From: Sympetrum striolatum
Taxonomy: Eukaryota > Arthropoda > Insecta > Odonata > Libellulidae
Assembly (NCBI GenBank): GCA_947579665.1
Contig: OX388344.1
Span: 14,006,346 to 14,070,345, forward strand
Direction of reading: 5' to 3'
Length of the DNA: 64,000 bases
Shown one piece after another: positions 1 through 14,200 of this stretch. The notes under the pieces are model-generated. The model had not been told where the DNA came from, did no database searches, and saw only the letters and a list, made by a program, of their open reading frames with translations. Every line of letters begins with the position of its first letter. The stretch's first letter is position 1. A program made the position numbers and the translations under genes.

Positions 1-149
1 TTGGTCGAGGGATGCGAACTCAAATTAACTAAGTACAAATGGATAAGAATGCTATTGCTGTACCTATTTTGTGATTCGTCATTGTTATCAAAAGTAAATA
101 TAATTAACTTTCATTATTATCTTTCGGCAGCATTTGGATGAACTTCCGA

Positions 150-3100
150 AGCCATGACGATGCGATATAAGGAGCAGGGTGGTGCTGAAAGATGGTGCTT
201 GGTCGAGGGATGCGAACTCAAATTAACTAAGTACAAATGGATGAGAATGCTATTACTGTACCTATTTTGTGATTCGTAATTGTTATCAAAAGTAAATATA
301 ATTAACTTTCATTATTATCTTTCGGCAGCATTTGGATGAACTTCCGAAGCCATGACGATGCGATATAAGGAGCAGGGTGGTGCTGAGAGATGGTGCTTGG
401 TCGAGGGATGCGAACTCAAATTAACAAAGTACAAATGGATAAGAATGCTATTGCTGTACCTATTTTGTGATTCGTCATTGTTATCAAAAGTAAATATAAT
501 TAACTTTCATTATTATCTTTCGGCAGCATTTGGATGAACTTCCGAAGCCATGACGATGCGATATAAGGATAACGGTGGTGCTGAGAAATGGTGCTTGGTC
601 GAGGGATGCGAACTCAAATTAACTAAGTACAAATGGATAAGAATGCTATTGCTGTACCTATTTTGTGATTCGTAATAGTTATCAAAAGTAAATATAATTA
701 ACTTTCATTATTATCTTTCGGCAGCATTTGGATGAACTTCCGAAGCCATGACGATGCGATATAAGGAGCAGGGTGGTGCTGAAAGATGGTGCTTGGTCGA
801 GGGATGCGAACTCAAATTAACTAAGTACAAATGGATAAGAATGCAATTGCTGTACCTATTTTGTGATTCGTAATTGTTATCAAAAGTAAATATAATTAAC
901 TTTCATTATTATCTTTCGGCAGCATTTGGATGAACTTCCGAAGCCATGACGATGCGATATAAGGAGCAGGGTGGTGCTGAAAGATGGTGCTTGGTCGAGG
1001 GATGCGAACTCAAATTAACTAAGTACAAATGGATAAGAATGCTATTGCTGTACCTATTTTGTGATTCGTCATTGTTATCAAAAGTAAATATAATTAACTT
1101 TCATTATTATCTTTCGGCAGCATTTGGATGAACTTCCGAAGCCATGACGATGCGATATAAGGAGCAGGGTGGTGCTGAAAGATGGTGCTTGGTCGAGGGA
1201 TGCGAACTCAAATTAACTAAGTACAAATGGATAAGAATGCTATTACTGTACCTATTTTGTGATACGTAATTGTTATCAAAAGTAAATATAATTAACTTTC
1301 ATTATTATCTTTCGGCAGCATTTGGATGAACTTCCGAAGCCATGACGATGCGATATAAGGAGCAGGGTGGTGCTGAGAGATGGTGCTTGGTCGAGGGATG
1401 CGAACTCAAATTAACTAAGTACAAATGGATAAGAATGCTATTGCTGTACCTATTTTGTGATTCGTCATTGTTATCAAAAGTAAATATATTTAACTTTCAT
1501 TATTATCTTTCGACAGCATTTGGATGAACTTCCGAAACCATGACGATGCGATATAAGGAGCAGGGTGGTGCTGAAAGATGGTGCTTGGTCGAGGGATGCG
1601 AACTCAAATTAACTAAGTACAAATGGATAAGAATGCTATTGCTGTACCTATTTTGTGATTCGTCATTGTTATCAAAAGTAAATACAATTAACTTTCATTA
1701 TTATCTTTCGGCAGCATTTGGATGAACTTCCGAAACCATGACGATGCGATATAAGGAGCAGGGTGGTGCTGAGAGATGGTGCTTGGTCGAGGGATGCGAA
1801 CTCAAATTAACTAAGTACAAATGATAAAGAATGCTATTGCTGTACCTATTTTGTGATTCGTCATTTTTATCAGAAGAAAATATAATTAACTTTCATTATT
1901 ATCTTTCGGCAGCATTTGGATGAACTTCCGAAGCCATGACGATGCGATATAAGGAGCAGGGTGGTGCTGAAAGATGGTGCTTGGTCGAGGGATGCGAACT
2001 CAAATTAACTAAGTACAAATGGATAAGAATGCTATTGCTGTACCTATTTTGTGATTCGTCATTGTTATCAAAAGTAAATTTAATTAACTTCCATTATTAT
2101 CTTTCGGCAATATTTGGATGAACTTCCGAAGCCATGACGATGCGATATAAGGAGCAGGGTGGTGCTGAGAGATGGTGCTTGGTCGAGGGATGCGAACTAA
2201 AATTAACTAAGTACAAATGGATAAGAATGATATTGCTGTACCTATTTTGTGATTCGTCATTGTTATCAAAAGTAAATATAATTAACTTTCATTATTATCT
2301 TTCGGCAGCATTTGGATGAACTTCCGAAGCCATGACAATGCGATATAAGGAGCAGGGTGGTGCTGAAAGATGGTGCTTGGTCGAGGGATGCGAACTCAAA
2401 TTAACTAAGTACAAATGGATAAGAATGCTATTGCTGTACCTATTTTGTGATTCGTCATTGTTATCAAAAGTAAATATAATTAACTTTCATTATTATCTTT
2501 CGGCAGCATTTGGATGAACTTCCGAAACCATGACGATGCGATATAAGGAGCAGGGTGGTGCTGAGAGATGGTGCTTGGTCGAGGGATGCGAACTCAAATT
2601 AACTAAGTACAAATGGATAAGAATGCTATTGCTGTACCTATTTTGTGATTCGTCATTGTTATCAGAAGTAAATATAATTAACTTTCATTATTATCTTTCG
2701 GCAGCATTTGGATGAACTTCCGAAGCCATGACAATGCGATATAAGGAGCAGGGTGGTGCTGAAAGATGGTGCTTGGTCGAGGGATGCGAACTCAAATTAA
2801 CTAAGTACAAATGGATAAGAATGCTATTACTGTACCTATTTTGTGATTCGTAATTGTTATCAAAAGTAAATATAATTAACTTTCATTATTATCTTTCGGC
2901 AGCATTTGGATGAACTTCCGAAGCCATGACGATGCGATATAAGGAGCAGGGTGGTGCTGAGAGATGGTGCTTGGTCGAGGGATGCGAACTCAAATTAACT
3001 AAGTACAAATGGATAAGAATGCTATTGCTGTACCTATTTTGTGATTCGTAATTGTTATCAAAAGTAAATATAATTAACTTTCATTATTATCTTTCGGCAG

Positions 3101-4101
3101 CATTTGGATGAACTTCCGAAACCATGACGATGCGATATAAGGAGCAGGGTATTGCTGAAAGATGGTGCTTGGTCGAGGGATGCGAACTCAAATTAACTAA
3201 GTACAAATTGATAAGAATGCTATTGCTGTACCTATTTTGTGATTCGCAATTGTTATCAAAAGTAAATATAATTAACTTTCATTATTATCTTTCGGCAGCA
3301 TTTGGATGAACTTCCGAAGCCATGACGATACGATATAAGGAGCAGGGTGGTGCTGAAAGATGGTGCTTGGTCGAGGGATGCGATCTCAAATTAACTAAGT
3401 ACAAATAAATAAGAATGCTATTGCTGTACCTACTTTGTGATTCGTCATTGTTATCAAAAGTAAATATAATTAACTTTCATTATTATCTTTCGGCAGCATT
3501 TGGATGAACTTCCGAAACCATGACGATGCGATATAAGGAGCAGGGTATTGCTGAAAGATGGTGCTTGGTCGAGGGATGCGAACTCAAATTAACTAAGTAC
3601 AAATTGATAAGAATGCTATTGCTGTACCTATTTTGTGATTCGCAATTGTTATCAAAAGTAAATATAATTAACTTTCATTATTATCTTTCGGCAGCATTTG
3701 GATGAACTTCCGAAGCCATGACGATACGATATAAGGAGCAGGGTGGTGCTGAAAGATGATGCTTGGTCGAGGGATGCGATCTCAAATTAACTAAGTACAA
3801 ATGGATAAGAATGCTATTGCTGTACCTACTTTGTGATTCGTCATTGTTATCAAAAGTAAATATAATTAACTTTCATTATTTTCTTTCGGCAGCATTTGGA
3901 TGAACTTCCGAAGCCATGACAATGCGATATAAGGAGCAGGGTGGTGCTGAGAGATGGTGCTTGGTCGAGGGATGCGAACTCAAATTAACTAAGTACAAAT
4001 GGATAAGAATGCTATTGCTGTTCCAATTTTGTGATTCGTCATTGTTATCAAAAGTAAATATAATTAACTTTCATTATTATCTTTCGGCAGCATTTGGATG
4101 A
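150..4101 (+). repeat. Higher-order block of the 198 bp satellite, copy 1
   Basis: This run of monomers carries a series of rare variants that reappears in the same order 15,440 bases further on, at about 15,590-19,541. Markers: TTAACAAAGTAC near 423 and 15,863; GGATAACGG or GGATTACGG near 567 and 16,007; AATGATATTGC near 2,226 and 17,666; GGGTATTGCTG near 3,146, 3,543, 18,586 and 18,983; GATGCGATCTC or its variant near 3,379 and 18,819. The offset equals 78 monomers minus 4 bases, and four single-base deletions lie between the copies. A shared order of private variants implies one long duplication. Confidence 0.85.
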
Positions 4102-5099
4102 ACTTCCGAAGCCATGACGATGCGATATAAGGAGCAGGGTGGTGCTAAGAGATGGTGCTTGGTCGAGGGATGCGAACTCAAATTAACTAAGTACAAATGG
4201 ATAAGAATGCTATTGCTGTACCTATTTTGTGATTCGTAATTGTTATCAAAAGTAAATGTAATTAACTTTCATTATTATCTTTCGGCAGAATTTGGATGAA
4301 CTTCCGAAGCCATGACAATGCGATATAAGGAGCAGGGTGGTGCTGAAAGATGGTGCTTGGTCGAGGGATGCGAACTCAAATTAACTAAGTACAAATGGAT
4401 AAGAATGCTATTACTGTACCTATTTTGTGATTCGTCATTGTTATCAAAAGTAAATATAATTAACTTTCATTATTATCTTTCGGCAGCATTTGGATGAACT
4501 TCCGAAGCCATGACGATGCGATATAAGGAGCAGGGTGGTGCTGAAAGATGGTGCTTGGTTAGGGATGCGAACTCAAATTAACTAAGTACAAATGGATAAG
4601 AATGCTATTGCTGTACCTATTTTGTGATTCGTAATTGTTATCAAAAGTAAATATAATTAACTTTCATTATTATCTTTCGGCAGCATTTGGATGAACTTCC
4701 GAAGCCATGACGATGCGATATAAGGAGCAGGGTGGTGCTGAAAGATGGTGCTTGGTCGAGGGATGCGAACTCAAATTAACTAAGTGCAAATGGATAAGAA
4801 TGCTATTACTGTACCTATTTTGTGATTCGTAATTGTTTTCAGAAGTAAATATAATTAACTTTCATTATTATCTTTCGGCATCATTTGGATGAACTTCCGA
4901 AGCCATGACGATGCGATATAAGGAGCAGGGTGGTGCTGAAAGATGGTGCTTGGTCGAGGGATGCGAACTCAAATTAACTAAGTACAAATGGATAAGAATG
5001 CTATTGCTGTACCTATTTTGTGATTCGTCATTGTTATCAAAAGTAAATATAATTAACTTTCATTATTATCTTTCGGCAGCATTTGGATGAACTTCCGAA

Positions 5100-7280
5100 G
5101 CCATGACGATGCGATATAAGGAGCAGGGTGGTGCTGAAAGATGGTGCTTGGTCGAGGGATGCGAACTCAAATTAACTAAGTACAAATGGATAAGAATGCT
5201 ATTGCTGTACCTATTTTGTGATTCGTAATTGTTATCAAAAGTAAATATAATTAACTTTCAATATTATCTTTCGGCAGCATTTGGATGAACTTCCGAAGCC
5301 ATGACGATGCGATTTAAGGAGCAGGGTGGTGCTGAAAGATGGTGCTTGGTCGAGGGATGCGAACTCAAATTAACTAAGTACAAATGGATAACAATGCTTT
5401 TACTGTACCTATTTTGTGATTCGTAATTGTTATCAAAAGTAAATATAATTAACTTTCATTATAATCTTTCGGCAGCATTTGGATGAACTTCCGAAGCCAT
5501 AACAATGCGATATAAGGAGCAGGGTGGTGCTGAAAGATGGTGCTTGGTCGAGGGATGCGAACTCAAATTAACTAAGTACAAATGGATAAGAATGCTATTG
5601 CTGTACCTATTTTGTGATTCGTCATTGTTATCAAAAGTAAATATAATTAACTTTCATTATTATCTTTCGGCAGCATTTGGACGAACTTTCGAAGCCATGA
5701 CGATGCGATATAAGGAGCAGGGTGGTGATGAATGATGGTGCTTGGTCGAGGGATGCGAACTCAAATTTACTAAGTACAAATGGATAAGAATGCTATTGCT
5801 GTACCTATTTTGTGATTCGTCATTGTTATCAAAAGTAAATATAATTAACTTTCATTATTATCTTTCGGCAGCATTTGGATGAACTTCCGAAACCATGACG
5901 ATGCGATATAAGGAGCAGGGTGGTGCTGAGAGATGGTGCTTGGTCGAGGGATGCGAACTCAAATTAACTAAGTACAAATGGATAAGAATGCTATTACTGT
6001 ACCTATTTTGTGATTCGTCATTGTTATCAGAAGTAAATATAATTAACTTTCATTATTATCTTTCGGCAGCATTTGGATGAACTTCCGAAGCCATGACGAT
6101 GCGATATAAGGAGCAGGGTGGTGCTGAAAGATGGTGCTTGGTCGAGGGATGCGAACTCAAATTAACTAAGTACAAATGGATAAGAATGCTATTGCTGTAC
6201 CTATTTTGTGATTCGTCATTGTTATCAAAAGTAAATATAATTAACTTTCATTATTATCTTTCGGCAGCATTTGGATGAACTTCCGAAGCCATGACGATGC
6301 GATATAAGGAGCAGGGTGGTGCTGAAAGATGGTGCTTGGTTAGGGATGCGAACTCAAATTAACTAAGTACAAATGGATAAGAATGCTATTGCTGTACCTA
6401 TTTTGTGATTCGTAATTGTTATCAAAAATAAATATAATTAACTTTCATTATTATCTTTCGGCAGCATTTGGATGAACTTCCGAAGCCATGACGATGCGAT
6501 ATAAGGAGCAGGGTGGTGCTGAAAGATGGTGCTTGGTCGAGGGATGCGAACTCAAATTAACTAAGTACAAATGGATAAGAATGCTATTGCTGTACCTTTT
6601 TTTGTGATTCGTAATTGTTATCAAAAGTAAATATAATTAACTTTCAATATTATCTTTCGGCAGCATTTGGATGAACTTCCGAAGCCATGACGATGCGATA
6701 TAAGGAGCAGGGTGGTGCTGAAAGATGGTGCTTGGTCGAGGGATGCGAACTCAAATTAACTAAGTACAAATGGATAAGAATGCTTTTACTGTACCTATTT
6801 TGTGATTCGTAATTGTTATCAAAAGTAAATATAATTAACTTTCATTATAATCTTTCGGCAGCATTTGGATGAACTTCCGAAGCCATAACAATGCGATATA
6901 AGGAGCAGGGTGGTGCTGAAAGATGGTGCTTGGTCGAGGGATGCGAACTCAAATTAAGTAAGTACAAATGGATAAGAATGCTATTGCTGTACCTATTTTG
7001 TGATTCGTCATTGTTATCAAAAGTAAATATAATTAACTTTCATTATTATCTTTCGGCAGCATTTGGATGAACTTTCGAAGCCATGACGATGCGATATAAG
7101 GAGCAGGGTGGTGATGAATGATGGTGCTTGGTCGAGGGATGCGAACTCAAATTAACTAAGTACAAATGGATAAGAATGCTATTGCTGTACCTATTTTGTG
7201 ATTCGTCATTGTTATCAAAAGTAAATATAATTAACTTTCATTATTATCTTTCGGCAGCATTTGGATGAACTTCCGAAACC
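5100..7280 (+). repeat. Seven-monomer cassette with TTCAATATT and CATAACAATG variants
   Basis: Ordered variants TTTCAATATTATC, ATGCTTTTACTG, CATAACAATGCG, GAACTTTCGAAG and GGTGATGAATGATGG occur at about 5,258-5,735 and again at about 6,645-7,120, roughly 1,386 bases (7 monomers) apart. The same series recurs at about 20,105-20,590 and 21,887-22,370. In the copy near 5,680 the monomer-end TGA reads CGA, so one frame runs on to 76 codons (5,505-5,735). That is a point mutation and not a gene. Confidence 0.8.
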
Positions 7281-7469
7281 ATGACGATGCGATATAAGGA
7301 GCAGGGTGGTGCTGAGAGATGGTGCTTGGTCGAGGGATGCGAACTCAAATTAACTAAGTACAAATGGATAAGAATGCTATTGCTGTACCTATTTTGTGAT
7401 TCGTCATTGTTATCAGAAGTAAATATAATTAACTTTCATTATTATCTTTCGGCAGCATTTGGATGAACT

Positions 7470-10400
7470 TCCGAAGCCATGACGATGCGATATAAGGAGC
7501 AGGGTGGTGCTGAAAGATGGTGCTTGGTCGAGGGATGTGAACTCAAATTAACTACGTACAAATGGATAAGAATGCTATTGCTGTACCTATTTTGTGATTC
7601 GTAATTGTTATCAAAAGTAAATATAATTAACATTCATTATTATCTTTCGGCAGCATTTGGATGAACTTCCGAAGCCATGACGATGCGATATAAGGAGCAG
7701 GGTGGTGCTGAGAGATGGTGCTTGGTCGAGGGATGCGAACTCAAATTAACTAAGTACAAATGGATAAGAATGCTATTGCTGTACCTATTTTGTGATTCGT
7801 CATTGTTATCAAAAGTAAATATAATTAACTTTCATTATTATCTTTCGGCAGCATTTGGATGAACTTCCGAAGCCATGACGATGCGATATAAGGAGCAGGG
7901 TGGTGCTGAAAGATGGTGCTTGGTCGAGGGATGCGAACTCAAATTAACTAAGTACAAATGGATAAGAATGCTATTGCTGTACCTATTTTGTGATTCGTCA
8001 TTGTTATCAAAAGTAAATATAATTAACTTTCATTATTATCTTTCGGCAGCATTTGGATGAACTTCCGAAACCATGACGATGCGATATAAGGAGCAGGGTG
8101 GTGCTGAGAGATGGTGCTTGGTCGAGGGATGCGAACTCAAATTAACTAAGTACAAATGGATAAGAATGCTATTGCTGTACCTATTTTGTGATTCGTCATT
8201 GTTATCAAAAGTAAATATAATTACCTTTCATTATTACCTTTGTTAGCATTTGGATGAACTTCCGAAGCCATGACAATGCGATATAAGGAGCAGGGTGGTG
8301 CTGAAAGATGGTGCTTGGTCGAGTGATGCGAATTCAAATTAACTAAGTACAAATGGATAAGAATGCTATTGCTGTACCTATTTTGTGATTCGTAATTGTT
8401 ATCAAAAGTAAATATAATTAACTTTCATTATTATCTTTCGGCAGCATTTGGATGAACTTCCGAAGCCATGACGATGCGATATAAGGAGCAGGGTGGTGCT
8501 GAAAGATGGTGCTTGTTCGAGGGATGTGAACTCAAATTAACTAAGTACAAATGGATAAGAATGCTATTGCTGTACCTATTTTGTGATTCGTAATTGTTAT
8601 CAAAAGTAAATATAATTAACTTTCATTATTATCTTTCGGCAGCATTTGGATGAACTTCCGAAGCCATGACGATGCGATATAAGGAGCAGGGTGGTGCTGA
8701 AAGATGGTGCTTGTTCGAGGGATGTGAACTCAAATTAACTAAGTACAAATGGATAAGAATGCTATTGCTGTACCTATTTTGTGATTCGTAATTGTTATCA
8801 AAAGTAAATATAATTAACTTTCATTATTATCTTTCGGCAGCATTTGGATGAACTTCCGAAGCCATGACGATGCGATATAAGGAGCAGGGTGGTGCTGAAA
8901 GATGGTGCTTGTTCGAGGGATGCGAACTCAAATTAACTAAGTATAAATGGATAAGAATGCTATTGCTGTACCTATTTTGTGATTCGTAATTGTTATCAAA
9001 AGTAAATATAATTAACTTTCATTATTATCTTTCGGCAGCATTTGGATGAACTTCCGAAGCCATGACGATGCGATATAAGGAGCAGGGTGGTGCTGAAAGA
9101 TGGTGCTTGGTCGAGGGATGTGAACTCAAATTAACTACGTACAAATGGATAAGAATGCTATTGCTGTACCTATTTTGTGATTCGTAATTGTTATCAAAAG
9201 TAAATATAATTAACATTCATTATTATCTTTCGGCAGCATTTGGATGAACTTCCGAAGCCATGACGATGCGATATAAGGAGCAGGGTGGTGCTGAGAGATG
9301 GTGCTTGGTCGAGGGATGCGAACTCAAATTAACTAAATACAAATGGATAAGAATGCTATTGCTGTACCTATTTTGTGATTCGTCATTGTTATCAAAAGTA
9401 AATATAATTAACTTTCATTATTATCTTTCGGCAGCATTTGGATGAACTTCCGAAGCCATGACGATGCGATATAAGGAGCAGGGTGGTGCTGAAAGATGGT
9501 GCTTGGTCGAGGGATGCGAACTCAAATTAACTAAGTACAAATGGATAAGAATGCTATTGCTGTACCTATTTTGTGATTCGTCATTGTTATCAAAAGTAAA
9601 TATAATTAACTTTCATTATTATCTTTCGGCAGCATTTGGATGAACTTCCGAAACCATGACGATGCGATATAAGGAGCAGGGTGGTGCTGAGAGATGGTGC
9701 TTGGTCGAGGGATGCGAACTCAAATTAACTAAGTACAAATGGATAAGAATGCTATTGCTGTACCTATTTTGTGATTCGTCATTGTTATCAAAAGTAAATA
9801 TAATTACCTTTCATTATTACCTTTGTTAGCATTTGGATGAACTTCCGAAGCCATGACAATGCGATATAAGGAGCAGGGTGGTGCTGAAAGATGGTGCTTG
9901 GTCGAGTGATGCGAATTCAAATTAACTAAGTATAAATGGATAAGAATGCTATTGCTGTACCTATTTTGTGATTCGTAATTGTTATCAAAAGTAAATATAA
10001 TTAACTTTCATTATTATCTTTCGGCAGCATTTGGATGAACTTCCGAAGCCATGACGATGCGATATAAGGAGCAGGGTGGTGCTGAAAGATGGTGCTTGTT
10101 AGAGGGATGTGAACTCAAATTAACTAAGTACAAATGGATAAGAATGCTATTGCTGTACCTATTTTGTGATTCGTAATTGTTATCAAAAGTAAATATAATT
10201 AACTTTCATTATTATCTTTCGGCAGCATTTGGATGAACTTCCGAAGCCATGACGATGCGATATAAGGAGCAGGGTGGTGCTGAAAGATGGTGCTTGTTCG
10301 AGGGATGTGAACTCAAATTAACTAAGTACAAATGGATAAGAATGCTATTGCTGTACCTATTTTGTGATTCGTAATTGTTATCAAAAGTAAATATAATTAA

Positions 10401-11220
10401 CTTTCATTATTATCTTTCGGCAGCATTTGGATGAACTTCCGAAGCCATGACGATGCGATATAAGGAGCAGGGTGGTGCTGAAAGATGGTGCTTGGTCGAG
10501 GGATGCGAACTCAAATTAACTAAGTACAAATGGATAAGAATGCTATTACTGTACCTATTTTGTGATTCGTAATTGTTATCAAAAGTAAATATAATTAACT
10601 TTCATTATTATCTTTCGGCAGCATTTGGATGAACTTCCGAAGCCATGACGATGCGATATAAGGAGCAGGGTGGTGCTGAGAGATGGTGCTTGGTCGAGGG
10701 ATGCGAACTCAAATTAACTAAGTACAAATGGATAAGAATGCTATTGCTGTACCTATTTTGTGATTCGTCATTGTTATCAAAAGTAAATATAATTAACTTT
10801 CATTATTATCTTTCGGCAGCATTTGGATGAACTTCCGAAGCCATGACGATGCGATATAAGGAGCAGGGTGGTGCTGAAAGATGGTGCTTGGTCGAGGGAT
10901 GCGAACTCAAATTAACTAAGTACAAATGGATAAGAATGCTATTGCTGTACCTATTTTGTGATTCGTCATTGTTATCAAAAGTAAATATAATTAACTTTCA
11001 TTATTATCTTTCGGCAGCATTTGGATGAACTTCCGAAACCATGACGATGCGATATAAGGAGCAGGGTGGTGCTGAGAGATGGTGCTTGGTCGAGGGATGC
11101 GAACTCAAATTAACTAAGTACAAATGGATAAGAATGCTATTGCTGTACCTATTTTGTGATTCGTCATTGTTATCAAAAGTAAATATAATTACCTTTCATT
11201 ATTACCTTTGTTAGCATTTG
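7470..11220 (+). repeat. Local 7/8-monomer higher-order repeats within the satellite
   Basis: A rare variant with TTACCTTTC followed by ACCTTTGTTAGC (one base shorter than the normal CTTTCGGCAGC context) occurs near 8,221, 9,804 and 11,189. The intervals are 1,583 and 1,385 bases, that is 8 and 7 monomers less one base. Flanking monomers repeat too: GATGTGAACTC with TTAACTACG occurs near 7,536 and 9,119, and CTTGTTCGAGGG or CTTGTTAGAGGG occurs repeatedly between the markers. The region thus grew by recent amplification of a 7-8 monomer cassette. Confidence 0.8.
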
Positions 11221-14200
11221 GATGAACTTCCGAAGCCATGACAATGCGATATAAGGAGCAGGGTGGTGCTGAAAGATGGTGCTTGGTCGAGTGATGCGAA
11301 TTCAAATTAACTAAGTATAAATGGATAAGAATGCTATTGCTGTACCTATTTTGTGATTCGTCATTGTTATCAAAAGTAAATATAATTAACTTTCATTATT
11401 ATCTTTCGGCAGCATTTGGATGAACTTCCGAAACCATGACGATGCGATATAAGGAGCAGGGTGGTGCTGAGAGATGGTGCTTGGTCGAGGGATGCGAACT
11501 CAAATTAACTAAGTACAAATGGATAAGAATGCTATTGCTGTACCTATTTTGTGATTCGTCATTGTTATCAGAAGTAAATATAATTAACTTTCATTATTAT
11601 CTTTCGGCAGCATTTGGATGAACTTCCGAAGCCATGACGATGCGATATAAGGAGCAGGGTGGTGCTGAAAGATGGTGCTTGGTCGAGGGATGCGAACTCA
11701 AATTAACTAAGTACAAATGGATGAGAATGCTATTACTGTACCTATTTTGTGATTCGTAATTGTTATCAAAAGTAAATATAATTAACTTTCATTATTATCT
11801 TTCGGCAGCATTTGGATGAACTTCCGAAGCCATGACGATGCGATATAAGGAGCAGGGTGGTGCTGAGAGATGGTGCTTGGTCGAGGGATGCGAACTCAAA
11901 TTAACTAAGTACAAATGGATAAGAATGCTATTGCTGTACCTATTTTGTGATTCGTCATTGTTATCAAAAGTAAATATAATTAACTTTCATTATTATCTTT
12001 CGGCAGCATTTGGATGAACTTCCGAAGCCATGACGATGCGATATAAGGAGCACGGTGGTGCTGAGAGATGGTGCTTGGTCGAGGGATGCGAACTCAAATT
12101 AACTAAGTACAAATGGATAAGAATGCTATTGCTGTACCTATTTTGTGATTCGTAATTGTTATCAAAAGTAAATATAATTAACTTTCATTATTATCTTTCG
12201 GCAGCATTTGGATGAACTTCCGAAGCCATGACGATGCGATATAAGGAGCAGGGTGGTGCTGAAAGATGGTGCTTGGTCGAGGGATGCGAACTCAAATTAA
12301 CTAAGTACAAATGGATAAGAATGCAATTGCTGTACCTATTTTGTGATTCGTCATTGTTATCAAAAGTAAATATAATTAACTTTCATTATTATCTTTCGGC
12401 AGCATTTGGATGAACTTCCGAAGCCATGACGATGCGATATAAGGAGCAGGGTGGTGCTGAAAGATGGTGCTTGGTCGAGGGATGCGAACTCAAATTAACT
12501 AAGTACAAATGGATAAGAATGCTATTGCTGTACCTATTTTGTGATTCGTCATTGTTATCAAAAGTAAATATAATTAACTTTCATAATTATCTTTCGGCAG
12601 CATTTGGATGAACTTCCGAAACCATGACGATGCGATATAAGGAGCAGGGTGGTGCTGAAAGATGGTGCTTGGTCGAGGGATGCGAACTAAAATTAACTAA
12701 GTACAAATGGATAAGTATACTATTGCTGTACCTATTTTGTGATTCGTAATTGTTATAAAAAGTAAATATAATTAACTTTCATTATTATCTTTCGGCAGCA
12801 TTTGGATGAACTTCCGAAGCCATGACGATGCGATATAAGGAGCAGGGTGGTGCTGAAAGATGGTGCTTGGTCGAGGGATGCGAACTCAAATTAACTAAGT
12901 ACAAATGGATAAGAATGCTATTACTGTACCTATTTTGTGATACGTAATTCCTATCAAAAGTAAATATAATTAACTTTCATTATTATCTTTCGGCAACATT
13001 TGGATGAACTTCCGAAGCCATGACGATGCGATATAAGGAGCAGGGTGGTGCTGAGAGATGGTGCTTGGTCGAGGGATGCGAACTCAAATTAACTAAGTAC
13101 AAATGGATAAGAATGCTATTGCTGTACCTATTTTGTGATTCGTAATTGTTATCAAAAGTAAATATAAATAACTTTCATTATTATCTTTCGGCAGCATTTG
13201 GATGAACTTCCGAAGCCATGACAATGCGATATAGGGAGCAGGGTGGTGCTGAAAGATGGTGCTTGGTCGAGGGATGCGAACTCAAATTAACTAAGTACAA
13301 ATGGATAAGAATGCTATTGCTGTACCTATTTTGTGATTCGTCATTGTTATCAAAAGTAAATATAATTAACTTTCATTATTATCTTTCGGCAGCATTTGGA
13401 TGAACTTCCGAAACCATGACGATGCGATATAAGCAGCAGGGTGGTGCTGAGAGATGGTGCTTGGTCGAGGGATGCGAACTAATATTAACTAAGTACAAAT
13501 GGATAAGAATGCTATTGCTGTACCTATTTTGTGATTCGTCATTGTTATCAGAAGTAAATATAATTAACTTTCATTATTATCTTTCGGCAGCATTTGGATG
13601 AACTTCCGAAGCCATGACGATGCGATATAAGGAGCAGGGTGGTGCTGAAAGATGGTGCTTGGTCGAGGGATGCGAACTCAAATTAACTAAGTACAAATGG
13701 ATAAGAATGCTATTGCTGTACCTATTTTGTGATTCGTCATTGTTATCAAAAGTAAATTTAATTAACTTTCATTATTATCTTTCGGCAGCATTTGGATGAA
13801 CTTCCGAAGCCATGACGATGCGATATAAGGAGCAGGGTGGTGCTGAAAGATGGTGCTTGGTCGAGGGATGCGAACTCAAATTAACTAAGTACAAATTGAT
13901 AAGAATGCTATTGCTGTACCTATTTTGTGATTCGCAATTGTTATCAAAAGTAAATATAATTAACTTTCATTATTATCTTTCGGCAGCATTTGGATGAACT
14001 TCTGAAGCCATGACAATGCGATATAAGGAGCAGGGTGGTGCTGAAAGATGGTGCTTGGTCGAGGGATGCGAACTCAAATTAACTAAGTACAAATGGATAA
14101 GAATGCTATTGCTGTACCTATTTTGTGATTCGTCATTGTTATCAAAAGTAACTATATTTAACTTTCATTATTATCTTTCGGCAGCATTTGGATGAACTTC

